Origin: Akkermansiaceae bacterium
GTDB taxonomy: Bacteria > Verrucomicrobiota > Verrucomicrobiia > Verrucomicrobiales > Akkermansiaceae
Direction of reading: 5' to 3'
DNA length: 64,000 nucleotides
Assembly (NCBI GenBank): GCA_029866215.1
Contig: JARWZU010000088.1
Span: 124,001 to 188,000 of the forward strand
Shown here: positions 9,543 through 19,916 of the stretch, piece by piece
Position numbering within the stretch: the stretch's first letter is position 1
Layout of the letters: every line of letters begins with the position of its first letter
Made by a program: the position numbers and the translations under genes
The notes under the pieces: generated by a model
Databases searched by the model: none
What the model saw: the letters and a program-made list of their open reading frames with translations, nothing else
What the model was told of the DNA's origin: nothing

Positions 9543-10526
9543 TTGGACTCTAACACCGTCGTAAGCATTGTCATTGCCCTCGAACAGGATGCAAACCTGC
9601 TAGAGAACTTGGTAAGAGAAATCGACCAAACTGTTGGCTCCGCCTATCGGTTCTTTGAAATCGTACTGGTGGACGATGGATCCACCGATGGTACCTCCAT
9701 GGCCATCCAACCACTGCTCAAGGAGATCCAGCGCATCCGTTACCTTCGGCTTTCACGGTCTTTTGGCAGGGATGTAGCTCTATCCGCAGGCATCGAGTCG
9801 GCGATCGGTGATTTTGTGGTGACACTCGATCCCCAGACGGATCCGATCGAAGTCATTCCCGCCATGATTGATCTGTGCCGGAGAACTGGCGGTGTCGTTC
9901 ATGGCATGGCTCAGAACCCGATCAAACGCTCTTTCATGCGCGATTGGCTGGGTGGCATGTTCCGCAACTACTGCCGCAAGCACATCGGTGTGGACATTAA
10001 GCGCGGAGTTTCGGATTTCCGAGTGATGAGCCGCCAAGCAGTGAATGCGCTACTGCAAGTGCGCGAGCAAAGCCGCTACCTACGGGTGCTCACCCTCACA
10101 CTTGGCTATCAGCATGAGTTTTTCTCCTACACGATCTTGTCGAGAGTCGGCGGTGCTCGCACTACGACGTGGCGGACCGAGATTACCACCGCCATCGATC
10201 TACTGGCCGCCAACACCCGGCATCCGTTGCGCCTCGTCACCATGGCGGGCCTACTCGGGGCATTTCTCAATCTGCTCTATGCAGGCTACGTGGTGATCAT
10301 CTTCCTGATCAAATCGAACGTGGCTGCGGGTTGGACCACGATGTCCCTCCAACAGAGCGGGATGTTTTTCTTTGTCTGCTTGATTCTCGCCGTGCTGAGC
10401 GAATACGTCGGCACCATTCTGGGAGAAGTCCGTACCCGTCCGATGTATTTCATAGCCCAGGAAGCGAACAGCTCGGTATTGCTCGAGGACACAGTTCGCT
10501 CAAGCATCGTCAAGGAGTCTGTCTAG
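9543..10526 (+). CDS. Glycosyltransferase family 2 (DPM/polyisoprenyl-phosphate GT-like) with C-terminal TM segments; TTG start
   Basis: ALEQDANLLENLVREI, VLVDDGSTDGTSMAI, LRLSRSFGRDVALSAGIESA, two C-terminal TM helices. Confidence 0.85.
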   Translation: MDSNTVVSIVIALEQDANLLENLVREIDQTVGSAYRFFEIVLVDDGSTDGTSMAIQPLLKEIQRIRYLRLSRSFGRDVALSAGIESAIGDFVVTLDPQTDPIEVIPAMIDLCRRTGGVVHGMAQNPIKRSFMRDWLGGMFRNYCRKHIGVDIKRGVSDFRVMSRQAVNALLQVREQSRYLRVLTLTLGYQHEFFSYTILSRVGGARTTTWRTEITTAIDLLAANTRHPLRLVTMAGLLGAFLNLLYAGYVVIIFLIKSNVAAGWTTMSLQQSGMFFFVCLILAVLSEYVGTILGEVRTRPMYFIAQEANSSVLLEDTVRSSIVKESV

Positions 10527-10590
10527 TTCGCCTCGGACAGCCTCTCGGCTGCTCTCCGCGTTTTCCAGGCCACCACCATCCAAGCCCATC

Positions 10591-12510
10591 ATGTCACAAC
10601 GCCATTCCCTGACCCACGGCACCCCAGCCCGTGATCTTCCCATGATCCTGCGACTTGCTGGCATCGGGTTGATATGCTTCGTTTGGTGTCAAGTTGTCGG
10701 ATGGGGCTTGTCGTACCTCAACGCCTTGAATGCAGGTGGATATTTGGCATCAATGCCCTTCCTTATCGCTTCTGGGGTCCTTTTTTGGAGGGCCACATCG
10801 CCACATATCGCACGGCCCTTAGGGCTTTCAAAATGGTGGCGGCGTCTTAAGTCCTCGCCAGCACTTGCCGCGTGGTCCGTCATATCCTCTATCATTCTTA
10901 TTGGAGCCATCGCGCATGCACCCAGCAACTATGATGCCGTAACTTACCGCCTGCCTAGGCTTCTCTACTGGCTACAAGAAAACCACTGGCATTGGATCGA
11001 CAGCGATCATCGCCAAAGTATCAGCGGTGTTGGCTTTGAGTGGATGATGGCACCCCTCATCGCCCTCAGCCACAGCGACCGTGGGCTATTTCTTATCAAT
11101 TTCATTCCCTTCCTGCTACTTCCGGGCTTGTTTTTTTTGGCAGCCTGCGGACTTGGCATCCGCAAAGGCGTGGCCAACTGGTGGATGTGGGTTTGGCCGA
11201 TGGCGTACGGAATCGCCCTACAGGCGGGTAGCATCGGCAACGACCTGTTGCCGGCCGCACTCGCACTCGCATCATTGGCATTTGCGGCTCAGGCTCTTCG
11301 TTGCAAACCATGGCTCTGTCTCTTTTTATCCGCATTGGCAGCGGCCTCCATGACGAGCGTCAAGGCTACCTCCCTTCCCTTGGCGCTGCCAATCGGCATT
11401 TATTGGCTGCGGGTAGCATGGCAGACGCTTGGATTGCGCGGCTCGAGCACCGTGATCCTTGCGACGTTACCAGCGGCTACTCTATCCAGTTTTCTTCCCA
11501 TCGCACTCGCCTGCACGATCTACACAGGAGCTTGGAGCGGTAACCCGGGCAACCGCCATGGCGCCGAGGCCGGTCACCCCGTCGCCGGAGTCATCGGAAA
11601 TTCAATCGAAATCGGCAGCGGACTCATCCAACCGCCAGTTTTCCCAGGCTGTACGAAGGCAAACACAATCTTACAACGGTTGGCCGAAGAACAAGCATGG
11701 TATCGTTGGACGAAAAAAAATTATTACCTTTTCAAGGTCAACCTGGGGCGGGAAATCCCGATGGAAGAATCCGCGGGTGTCGGCCTGGCCATCACTACAC
11801 TTGCTCTCATCGCGCTTTTCTCACGAAAGCTCAACAAAAAGGCATATTTCATACCCTATTCAATCATTCAATGCACGTTCATGGTCGCAACGGCGATCGC
11901 CTTGCTCGCTTTCACGAGCAAAATGGGAACCGGGGGAGTCGCTCGCCTCGCCCTACCCTACATTCCCCTCATGCTGTTGTGCTGCCTCTTCGGTCTGAGA
12001 AAACAACCACCCGCGAAATGCCGCCTTAATGTGGCATTGCAGTTGATTCCAGCCGCGTTTCTTATTCCGTCACTCATTTTCAATCCGAATCGCCCACTCC
12101 TACCCGTGGCTTCTCTGGCCAGCCAGCCCGGAATGCCACAGGCAATCAAGGAGAGGATTTCTTCGGTTTACGAAGCCTATCAAAACCGAGCAACCATCCT
12201 CATGTCCCTGCAACAACGGATCCCCCAAGGTGAAACAATCGGATTCGCGGGTGAGGGCGACCATTCTGCATTGGGCCTGTTCAAACCCTACGGCTCGCGC
12301 AAAGTCATCCACCTTACACCACGCTCGGAGGCCCACCTTAACTGGATTGTTGGAACAACTGAAGGTTTAGAAGCTCATTTAAAAATCACACTGGCCGAAT
12401 GGAAGTCGAAAAATCAATTCGAGAAAATCGCTGAAGTTCAAATTGTATCCAAAGCTTCCGGAGGTCCCGAAAGCTGGTTTATTTACAAAAGGCTACCATC
12501 AAAGCCGTAG
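10591..12510 (+). CDS. Multi-TM membrane glycosyltransferase-like protein (GT-C-like)
   Basis: ~10 hydrophobic segments; APSNYDAVTYRLPRLLYWLQENHWHW. Confidence 0.5.
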   Translation: MSQRHSLTHGTPARDLPMILRLAGIGLICFVWCQVVGWGLSYLNALNAGGYLASMPFLIASGVLFWRATSPHIARPLGLSKWWRRLKSSPALAAWSVISSIILIGAIAHAPSNYDAVTYRLPRLLYWLQENHWHWIDSDHRQSISGVGFEWMMAPLIALSHSDRGLFLINFIPFLLLPGLFFLAACGLGIRKGVANWWMWVWPMAYGIALQAGSIGNDLLPAALALASLAFAAQALRCKPWLCLFLSALAAASMTSVKATSLPLALPIGIYWLRVAWQTLGLRGSSTVILATLPAATLSSFLPIALACTIYTGAWSGNPGNRHGAEAGHPVAGVIGNSIEIGSGLIQPPVFPGCTKANTILQRLAEEQAWYRWTKKNYYLFKVNLGREIPMEESAGVGLAITTLALIALFSRKLNKKAYFIPYSIIQCTFMVATAIALLAFTSKMGTGGVARLALPYIPLMLLCCLFGLRKQPPAKCRLNVALQLIPAAFLIPSLIFNPNRPLLPVASLASQPGMPQAIKERISSVYEAYQNRATILMSLQQRIPQGETIGFAGEGDHSALGLFKPYGSRKVIHLTPRSEAHLNWIVGTTEGLEAHLKITLAEWKSKNQFEKIAEVQIVSKASGGPESWFIYKRLPSKP

Positions 12511-12603
12511 AGTGCAAAAAACATTGCAGTTTGCAGAGCATTAATTGCAGATCGCCGCTAAAGCTATATCGTAAACTTTTTACATTTAAGCGTTTTAGCT
12601 TCT

Positions 12604-12662
12604 TCCTCTTCGCTAACTCTTCATTTCAGTTTTTTAGTATTTTAGCTTTTCAGCATTTACCT
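12604..12662 (+). repeat. Diverged TTTCAGC-type repeat upstream of the Wzy/ligase-like gene
   Basis: cttcatttcagttttttagtattttagcttttcagcatttacctaac. Confidence 0.7.
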
Positions 12663-12679
12663 AACTGCTTTCCCATCCA

Positions 12680-14266
12680 ATGTTAAACTCCAAATCCATC
12701 CAAGGCATCATCGTTCTGATCCTTGGTCTTTTCCTTTCAATCTGGCTTGGCCTAAGCATCGTCACCAACCAGACTGAGACGATTCTCCAAATCATTGCTG
12801 CCGCGGCCTTCATCATCTGCCTTGCATTAGGGAAGAAGATTTGGTTATTAGTACCCTTCATGGCTTCTTTAAGCATCGGTCTGCGCATCCCCGGCCAACC
12901 CGACAGCCTTCTTCTTGGCCAGATTCTTTTCATTGGATTCACTATCCCCCAATTTCTAATGCGTAAACTTCCCTATCAGCTTGCATGGACGGAGCTGGAG
13001 TACTGGTTCATCGTGCTGACTTTGGTTATTTCCCAAGTATACATGCGCAATCCCGTAGGACTGAACCTTTTTGGCGGTGATGTCGTGGGCGGAAAACCCT
13101 ATATTCTTTTTATAATCAGCCTACTGAGCTCATTGCTGCTTGTGGGATTGAAGGTTCCGCCCAGCGATTTAAAATGGATTTTACGTTTGTCCATTCTCGG
13201 AGGATTGATGAATCAAATGAACTCAATACTTGGCAGAATTTCCCCAACCTTCGGATACTACACTGGGAGTAACTACGCTCGGACTGATGAGGTAAACTAC
13301 GAAAACTTCGGAAAAGCCGTAGATGCCGGAGCTGCCACCCGCGATGGAACTCTGACGCTTTTGGGAACCAACCTTTCCCTTTGGATTTGCTCCTTTAGGT
13401 CACCACTGAAAGCCTGCCTCCATCCGCTGTGGGGATCCTTAATATTACTTTCAATCACCGCCGCGACACTCAGTGGCTACCGCAATGCAGTGGTCATGCT
13501 ATCTTTGTCTTACTTTGTAGGCCTGTGTTACCGTGGAGGCCTAGGATCAATCATGTTCTCCTCCGTTGGTGGAATCCTAATAATCACCCTGCTGGCAATT
13601 GTTAACACCATCACTCCGCTCCCTCCCAATATTCAGCGATCCCTCAGTTTCCTACCGGGCACGTGGGAAAAACGCTATGTCCTCGATGGAGAAAACTCAA
13701 GCGAGTGGCGCCTTGAAATGTGGAAAGAGGTGCTCATGACTGACCGCTGGATCCAAAACAAGTGGCTGGGAGATGGACTGGGCCTCACCGCACGGGAGCT
13801 TCAGTATGCATTGTCACAAAAGGAATCGAAATCAGTCGCAAAGGGAATGTCCGGTTTCGACGCCCAGCGCGAAGGCATGCTTGCGAATGGCAATTACCAC
13901 AGCGGTCCGGTGCAAACCATTCGCGTGGTCGGCTACATCGGACTTGCGATCATGCTACTTTTCCAAATTCGCTTAGCCATGCACGCACACCGACAGATCC
14001 AACGCTGCCGTGGTACCGAGTGGTTCCCACTCGCCCTCCTTATTGGCATTCCATTGATCTGGAACCCGGTGTTTTTTGTGTTCGTCTTTGGAGAGTTTAA
14101 AACCGCGGCCTCAACCTTATTACTTGGGGCATCGATGATCCGCCTCCTTCAAAACAACCTTCCGCTGCCAGCCATTCGGAAACAGGAGAGGAATCTCAAC
14201 CCGCTGCTGACTGGGGTGAGCCCCTCTTCAACCAAACTAGGATTGGTGTCCGGACGGAGCGTTTGA
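12680..14266 (+). CDS. O-antigen polymerase/ligase-like membrane protein
   Basis: Multi-TM, ~528 aa; SGYRNAVVMLSLSYFVG and EWRLEMWKEVL, NGNYHSGPVQTIRVVGYIGL resemble Wzy/WaaL architecture. Confidence 0.6.
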   Translation: MLNSKSIQGIIVLILGLFLSIWLGLSIVTNQTETILQIIAAAAFIICLALGKKIWLLVPFMASLSIGLRIPGQPDSLLLGQILFIGFTIPQFLMRKLPYQLAWTELEYWFIVLTLVISQVYMRNPVGLNLFGGDVVGGKPYILFIISLLSSLLLVGLKVPPSDLKWILRLSILGGLMNQMNSILGRISPTFGYYTGSNYARTDEVNYENFGKAVDAGAATRDGTLTLLGTNLSLWICSFRSPLKACLHPLWGSLILLSITAATLSGYRNAVVMLSLSYFVGLCYRGGLGSIMFSSVGGILIITLLAIVNTITPLPPNIQRSLSFLPGTWEKRYVLDGENSSEWRLEMWKEVLMTDRWIQNKWLGDGLGLTARELQYALSQKESKSVAKGMSGFDAQREGMLANGNYHSGPVQTIRVVGYIGLAIMLLFQIRLAMHAHRQIQRCRGTEWFPLALLIGIPLIWNPVFFVFVFGEFKTAASTLLLGASMIRLLQNNLPLPAIRKQERNLNPLLTGVSPSSTKLGLVSGRSV

Positions 14267-14388
14267 GCCTAAGTTTGAAAGGATTCAGGAATCGGAGAAA
14301 ATCCAAAATCTCTCTCCCACCCATCTGGATCCTAGCGTTCTCAAAATCACCCGCGCCCGTCTCGGCTAACCCGTTGTTCAATTCTCCC

Positions 14389-15921
14389 ATGTCCCGCTCC
14401 AAACGTTTCATGGCCGGCTTGCTCACCGGTTACGGCAGCATCGCTGCGAACATCGTGTTCACCATGGCCAGCATCCCGCTGGCTCTCCACTATCTCGACA
14501 AGGAACACTTCGGCCTGTGGGCGCTGGCGGCTCAGGTTAATGGCTATCTCTGCCTGATTGATCTCGGCATGAGCGGTGCTATCAGCCGCTTCATTGCCGA
14601 TTACAAAGACGAGGTCAATGGCGGTGAATATGGCAGCCACCTTCTCACTGGTGGCTTGGTTTATGTGTTTCAAGGAGGAATAATTGCAGTTGTGGGCATC
14701 GGATTTTCTTGGTTTGCACCCACATTGTTTGCGATCCCAACTCACCTTGCCGACGTTTTCAGGAGCCTACTTATGCTACTGGCCGGCATGACCGGACTCT
14801 CGGTTGCCCTACGTTCGGTCGGAGCACCATTGTGGGCGTTTCAACGTAACGACGTCGTGAACAACTGTGCCACCCTAGGAACCATCACCTCACTATTTTT
14901 GCTCTGGTTTGGCTTCCGCAGCGGCTGGGGAGTGTTCGGCTTCGCCATTGCACAGCTCCCTTCACTTCTCGGAAGCCCACTCGTCCATTTCTGGGTTTGT
15001 CACCTCAACGGTTACTATCCCGCAGCGGGCCAGTGGGGCAAACCGAGCTTGGTCATCTTTAAACGTATTTTCCATTATGGCAGGGACAATCTCTTAGTGA
15101 CCCTCGGATCGCAATTAGTCAATGCCTCTCAGATCATGATCATTAGCCGCTGGGTCGGTCTTGATGCGGCTGCCGCCTTTGCCGTCGCCACCAAGGTTTA
15201 CAACATGGCCATGCTGTTGGTTGTCAATCCGGTTGCCGCTGCTGCCCCAGGCCTCACCGAACTCCATGTGCGCGGCGAAACCAAACGATTTGTCCAACGC
15301 TACTGGGAACTAATCGCGCTGACACTAGCCGCTTCCACCCTCGTCGCTACTGGGCTTGCCATCGGCAACCGCTCGTTCGTTTCTCTCTGGACGCATGGCA
15401 GCATTCAATGGCCGTGGGCTGGCGATCTCGTTCTCGCACTGCTCCTTGTGTTGCGAAATCTCAATGGTAATTTTGTCGGCCTATTTGGATTGATAAAGAA
15501 TTGGCGGCCCGTCCGCTTCATCTACCTCTCAGAAGGGTTGGTCTTAATTCCCAGTGCCATAGGACTCGCTAAACCATACGGCATTGTCGGTGTCCTCGTG
15601 GCATCCCTCATCGCCCATCTTTTGGTCACTACTTTATTCTCGGCGTGGGCGGCGGTCCGCGTTATCGGTTCACCCATTCGAGTTGGCAAAAGTCTAGTAG
15701 TGTCGCTCGGATTGATCGCTGTCGCAAGCACGATTGGCTGGACTGGTGCACATGCTTCCATCAATTCTCTCTTTATGCTTGCGACGACTATTGGTGTTAC
15801 CTTATGCGCTTCTGGATTGATCTGGCACCTGATACTCCCCCTGGGGATGCGTCTCGAATTGAGCACGCGCCTAAACGGCGCATCCGTAATGTTGCGGAAG
15901 TATTCAGGCCGCTCTGCATAA
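14389..15921 (+). CDS. Polysaccharide flippase (Wzx/MOP superfamily)
   Basis: Multi-TM; NIVFTMASIPLALHYLDKEHFGLWALAAQVNGYLCLIDLGMSGAISRFIADYKD. Confidence 0.8.
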   Translation: MSRSKRFMAGLLTGYGSIAANIVFTMASIPLALHYLDKEHFGLWALAAQVNGYLCLIDLGMSGAISRFIADYKDEVNGGEYGSHLLTGGLVYVFQGGIIAVVGIGFSWFAPTLFAIPTHLADVFRSLLMLLAGMTGLSVALRSVGAPLWAFQRNDVVNNCATLGTITSLFLLWFGFRSGWGVFGFAIAQLPSLLGSPLVHFWVCHLNGYYPAAGQWGKPSLVIFKRIFHYGRDNLLVTLGSQLVNASQIMIISRWVGLDAAAAFAVATKVYNMAMLLVVNPVAAAAPGLTELHVRGETKRFVQRYWELIALTLAASTLVATGLAIGNRSFVSLWTHGSIQWPWAGDLVLALLLVLRNLNGNFVGLFGLIKNWRPVRFIYLSEGLVLIPSAIGLAKPYGIVGVLVASLIAHLLVTTLFSAWAAVRVIGSPIRVGKSLVVSLGLIAVASTIGWTGAHASINSLFMLATTIGVTLCASGLIWHLILPLGMRLELSTRLNGASVMLRKYSGRSA

Positions 15922-15962
15922 CGTGAGCCGTCCAACTAACCCAGGTGAGGAAGCCAAAAAAC

Positions 15963-17153
15963 ATGTCCAGCTCCCGTATTTTGTTCTTATCTGGCTCGAT
16001 GCCTCTGGGCGGAGGCTCCACTTCGATTCTTAACCTCTGTGACGGCCTGCGCAGAGATGGCACCTGGGAACCTCACGTGGCGGTCTTCGAATCGCGAGGC
16101 ACCGTCGGCGATCAAATCCGGCAGCAAGGCCACTCAGTCCACGGCCCTTGCCACGGCATTCTCCATGAAGACCGGATCGCTCAAATGCTTGATATTTGCC
16201 GCAACATCCGGCCGAGGGTGGTTGTTGCGGCTCTCGGCGGCGACTCCTTCGATTTCTTGCGGTTTGTCCCCCAAGGCTACCTGCGCGTGGCAATGATCCA
16301 AAGCGACGACGCTAAGGTCTACGAGCAGGTTGTACGCTATGCTGCTTGGATCGATACAGTGGTAGGCGTATCGCTGGAAATTTGCAGGAAGGCGAAAGTA
16401 GCGCTGGGAAATGCAATAACCCAGATTTCTTATCAGCCCTACGGTGTGCCCATGGTTGAGGAAGTTACCCTCCCAGTCCGCACTGATGTCTTGAAGGTTT
16501 TGTATTTGGGACGTGTCTGCGAGGAACAAAAACGTGTAGCCCTGATGTCACGCATCATGCGGCAATCGTTGGATTACCCGTTTCCCATCAGGTGGACCAT
16601 CGCTGGCGACGGGGAGGCTCTGCCAAAAATGCGTGATTCCTTTGCGGATCGACCTCAGCAGGTTTCCTTTCTCGGAGCAATTCCTTATGAGCAGGTACCC
16701 CAGCTATTTGCACGGCACGACGTCTATTTTTTATGTTCCGACTACGAGGGCTTGCCGCTTTCGTTGTTGGAAGCGATGGGTGCCGGGGTGGTACCGGTAG
16801 TCAGCGATCTCGCAAGCGGAATTTCCGAAGTCGTAAACCTGCAGAACGGCATCCGAGTTCCAATCGGAGATGAAGCTGGCTACCTTCAGGCATTGTTTCA
16901 GTTGGCCGAACGACAGGATCACTTGGATGAGATGGCAACACATTGCATCGCTGCGGTCCGTAAAAATTTTTCGGTTGCTTCGATGGCAGACCGCTGGCTT
17001 GTCATGATCGAGAACCATCTTGTAGGCGGTCAGCCGGATTGGTCTCAAAAAATCAAGATTTTGCCGCCGCTAGCCTACCAAAACCAATTGAAATACCATC
17101 CGCTATTAAAACCATTCCGCCGAGTAGCTAAACAATTTTTTGTTCGGAAGTAA
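15963..17153 (+). CDS. Glycosyltransferase family 4
   Basis: LFLSGSMPLGGGSTSILNLCDGL; LSLLEAMGAGVVPVVSDLASGISEVV; ORF 15945..17153, internal ATG at 15963. Confidence 0.88.
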   Translation: MSSSRILFLSGSMPLGGGSTSILNLCDGLRRDGTWEPHVAVFESRGTVGDQIRQQGHSVHGPCHGILHEDRIAQMLDICRNIRPRVVVAALGGDSFDFLRFVPQGYLRVAMIQSDDAKVYEQVVRYAAWIDTVVGVSLEICRKAKVALGNAITQISYQPYGVPMVEEVTLPVRTDVLKVLYLGRVCEEQKRVALMSRIMRQSLDYPFPIRWTIAGDGEALPKMRDSFADRPQQVSFLGAIPYEQVPQLFARHDVYFLCSDYEGLPLSLLEAMGAGVVPVVSDLASGISEVVNLQNGIRVPIGDEAGYLQALFQLAERQDHLDEMATHCIAAVRKNFSVASMADRWLVMIENHLVGGQPDWSQKIKILPPLAYQNQLKYHPLLKPFRRVAKQFFVRK

Positions 17154-17199
17154 GCCTCAATGGCATCCACTGAACACCTGAATTTTCACCCCAGAAACC

Positions 17200-18369
17200 A
17201 TGCGTCACCCTTCACCGCTCAAGATAGCCCTGATCATGGACTGTCCACTGCTCCAAAACGGCGGAGTAGAATTGCTCGTGAGGGCACTTAGCCTTAATCT
17301 CCCCACATACTTCCCGATTGTACTGGTGACACCTGAGCCGGAAAATAGCATCCCTCAATCGTACCTGGATGTAATCGATGCCCACATCAGCCTACCAAGC
17401 CCGTTCACCGTCTCCGCCGCCGCCAATCTGGTCAAATCACTGCGGAAACAGGGGGTTCAGCTTGCTCATTTTCACCTAGGTGGAACCTACAGTCTAAAAT
17501 TGAGGAGCTATTTCCAATGCCCACTTAAAGCATTTGTAGAAAGCAGCTTCCCCTATCTGATCACCAATCACGGCGTTTTTGGTTTTTATGGTTATTGCGG
17601 AGCCACGCAACCGCTTCTCTTCAAATGGGCGGTATTGCCTTATTTTTACACTTCCAGAAGCTATTTCATCGCAAAAAGCATGGGTGAGTGGATGGTCTCA
17701 AAAAATGACCTTGCTAAAATGCAGAGGTGGTTTTGGCCGCTGAAACATCGGTTTGGTGTTATCTATCATTCGCTCATGAAGGCCAGTAACCGAGTTCCGT
17801 CAAATAGTGTCCGCAAAAAACGTTTTCTCTGCGTTGGAACTGTCGGGCACCGCAAAGGCCAATGGTTACTTACCCAAGCATTCGCCGAAGTTCAAGAACA
17901 AATCCCTGAATGGCGGCTTACCATCGTCGGTCGGTTTGCTACCGAGGAATTAAAAATTAAAACGCTCGCCCCCATCAGCCATCCATCCATCTTGAAAAAA
18001 GTCGATATTATCGACAATGCGACGGACCAAGAAGTGGAGGACTTCTATAAAACTTCTGAAATTTTCGTCATTCCCTCGTTAGAAGAAGGGCTAGGATTGA
18101 CACTGCAGGAAGCACTTTTTTACGGCTGCGCCTGCATTTCAACCCGTGCCGGAGGCACCGAGGATCTTGTCGAAGACGGCGACAATGGGATCATGGTGAA
18201 TCGTGGTAGCGCCGAGGAATTGGGCGATGCCATGGTTCGTTTGGCTAGAGACTCCGCACTTCGCGAAAAATTTGCAAGTCGCGGCCCAAGCAGCATCACT
18301 GAAAAGGAAATGACCATGGATCTGATGGTGAAAAAGTATGCCGAAATCTACCGCAACATTCCATTCTGA
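17200..18369 (+). CDS. Glycosyltransferase family 4
   Basis: NGGVELLVRALSLNL; FVIPSLEEGLGLTLQEALFYGCACISTRAGGTEDLVEDGDNG. Confidence 0.9.
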   Translation: MRHPSPLKIALIMDCPLLQNGGVELLVRALSLNLPTYFPIVLVTPEPENSIPQSYLDVIDAHISLPSPFTVSAAANLVKSLRKQGVQLAHFHLGGTYSLKLRSYFQCPLKAFVESSFPYLITNHGVFGFYGYCGATQPLLFKWAVLPYFYTSRSYFIAKSMGEWMVSKNDLAKMQRWFWPLKHRFGVIYHSLMKASNRVPSNSVRKKRFLCVGTVGHRKGQWLLTQAFAEVQEQIPEWRLTIVGRFATEELKIKTLAPISHPSILKKVDIIDNATDQEVEDFYKTSEIFVIPSLEEGLGLTLQEALFYGCACISTRAGGTEDLVEDGDNGIMVNRGSAEELGDAMVRLARDSALREKFASRGPSSITEKEMTMDLMVKKYAEIYRNIPF

Positions 18370-18433
18370 CATCATGACTTGCGGCGGCATATGAGCATCG
18401 TTTCTATCAGATGATATCAGCTCATACTCTCAA

Positions 18434-19594
18434 ATGAACCTCAGTCAAAAATTTTCGGTTGCCTGCCCGATCCGCAGTGTCTGCGATCACCACGCACAGG
18501 TTTTCCAATCACTGAACAGGTTGGAGGGGAGCTATCTCGGCACACGCAATGGCGCCGCTGGAATAGCGCCTGAGTTGCAGAAGCTAAATCCATGGATCGG
18601 GGCCATATCGTATGCCGCTGCAAGGCTGATCCCCTCAATGGGCGAATGGGCGAAAGTCCAATGTTTTCCCATGTTTGACCGCTGGGTGAGCAAACAAATT
18701 CCCAAGGGGTTTGGAATCTTATCCAGTTATGGTTACGCCGTAGAAGCATTCAGAAAAGTGCGCAGTAACGGCGGTGTCACGCTGCTGGATGCCGGAAACT
18801 CACATTTCAAAAACTATTGGACAATTGTTAGCGAAGAACACCAGCGCTGGGGTGAGTCAGTTTTACCCTTTCCCCGCAAATGGTATGAGCGGGGCCTGCA
18901 ATCCATTGAACTGACAGACTGGGTTTTCAGTCCTAGCTCCTATGTGAAAAAATCTTACTTGGCTCAAGGGTTTCCAGAAGAGCGTATCTTGCACCTCCCT
19001 TATCCCGTGGATTTGCGACAATTTTCCCCACAAGGCGACACCGCTCCGCAGAAAGGTCCGATCCGAGTGATTTGCACCGGCGGTGTCTCCCTGCGCAAAG
19101 GGTTTCCTTACTTGCTGGAAGCAGTTCGTATCCTCGGTAAAAACCACGAAGTGGAACTGCTTCTCACTGAGGGAGTTCATGGATCAATGACAAAGGTCAT
19201 GGCCGGCTACAACGATCTAAAGATCCAGTGGGCTCCGCGTCTTGGGCACGACCAGTTGGGAGCTCGATTGAAATCAGCCCATGTGTTTGTTTTACTCTCC
19301 ATTGAGGAAGGCTTGGCACGGACCGCACTGGAGGCGATGGCCTGTGGTTTGCAAGTGGTTCTCACTCCAAACACGGGAGCATCAGACTTCGTGAAAGACG
19401 GCATCAATGGCGACATCGTTCCATTCGCAGATCCCGAAGCCACAGCAGCCGCCATTTTAGCAGCCTATCATCGACGCAAATCCCAAGGACTGTTTGTCGA
19501 CTCGGCGCTCCACCAGGCATTAGCCTTCGGGACATTCGAGCAGACTTTGAAACAACATATGGAGACTATCGATCGCATGGGCAGTAGAAGATGA
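18434..19594 (+). CDS. Glycosyltransferase family 4
   Basis: GGVSLRKGFPYLLEAVRIL; LLSIEEGLARTALEAMACGLQVVLTPNTGASDFVKDGINGDIV. Confidence 0.88.
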   Translation: MNLSQKFSVACPIRSVCDHHAQVFQSLNRLEGSYLGTRNGAAGIAPELQKLNPWIGAISYAAARLIPSMGEWAKVQCFPMFDRWVSKQIPKGFGILSSYGYAVEAFRKVRSNGGVTLLDAGNSHFKNYWTIVSEEHQRWGESVLPFPRKWYERGLQSIELTDWVFSPSSYVKKSYLAQGFPEERILHLPYPVDLRQFSPQGDTAPQKGPIRVICTGGVSLRKGFPYLLEAVRILGKNHEVELLLTEGVHGSMTKVMAGYNDLKIQWAPRLGHDQLGARLKSAHVFVLLSIEEGLARTALEAMACGLQVVLTPNTGASDFVKDGINGDIVPFADPEATAAAILAAYHRRKSQGLFVDSALHQALAFGTFEQTLKQHMETIDRMGSRR

Positions 19595-19722
19595 ATACGC
19601 CATCTGCGCGCGGACTAGGAAATAAAGAAGGCATGGTAGAAAGATTGCATGAATTAGATTCTTTGAGGAGCCTCGAAGCATTTTCCGTGATACGAAGCCA
19701 CCTGTTCCTTGTACTACCATAA
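19591..19722 (+). pseudogene. Acyltransferase-3 (OafA-like) N-terminal relic
   Basis: Reads MNTPSARGLGNKEGMVERLHELDSLRSLEAFSVIRSHLFLVLP*, resembling the LDSLRxxAAxxVxxxH start of acyltransferase-3 proteins; ATGA overlap with the upstream GT gene; no continuation. Confidence 0.55.
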
Positions 19723-19916
19723 TTTTTTAGCGCTTCTAGCCACGATGGATCTGCTTGGTATTAGAAAATAGGCTTCTTTCTCGCAAAATACCGCCAAAAA
19801 ATTGTTGGCACCGCTCCCAATATTCTTAAAAATTACATGGCAAGTCAATTTAAACCGATCAATGGAGGTGGCTCACGCACGTTTGAATAAGGATTACTAT
19901 ACCTCTTTCCACAAAA

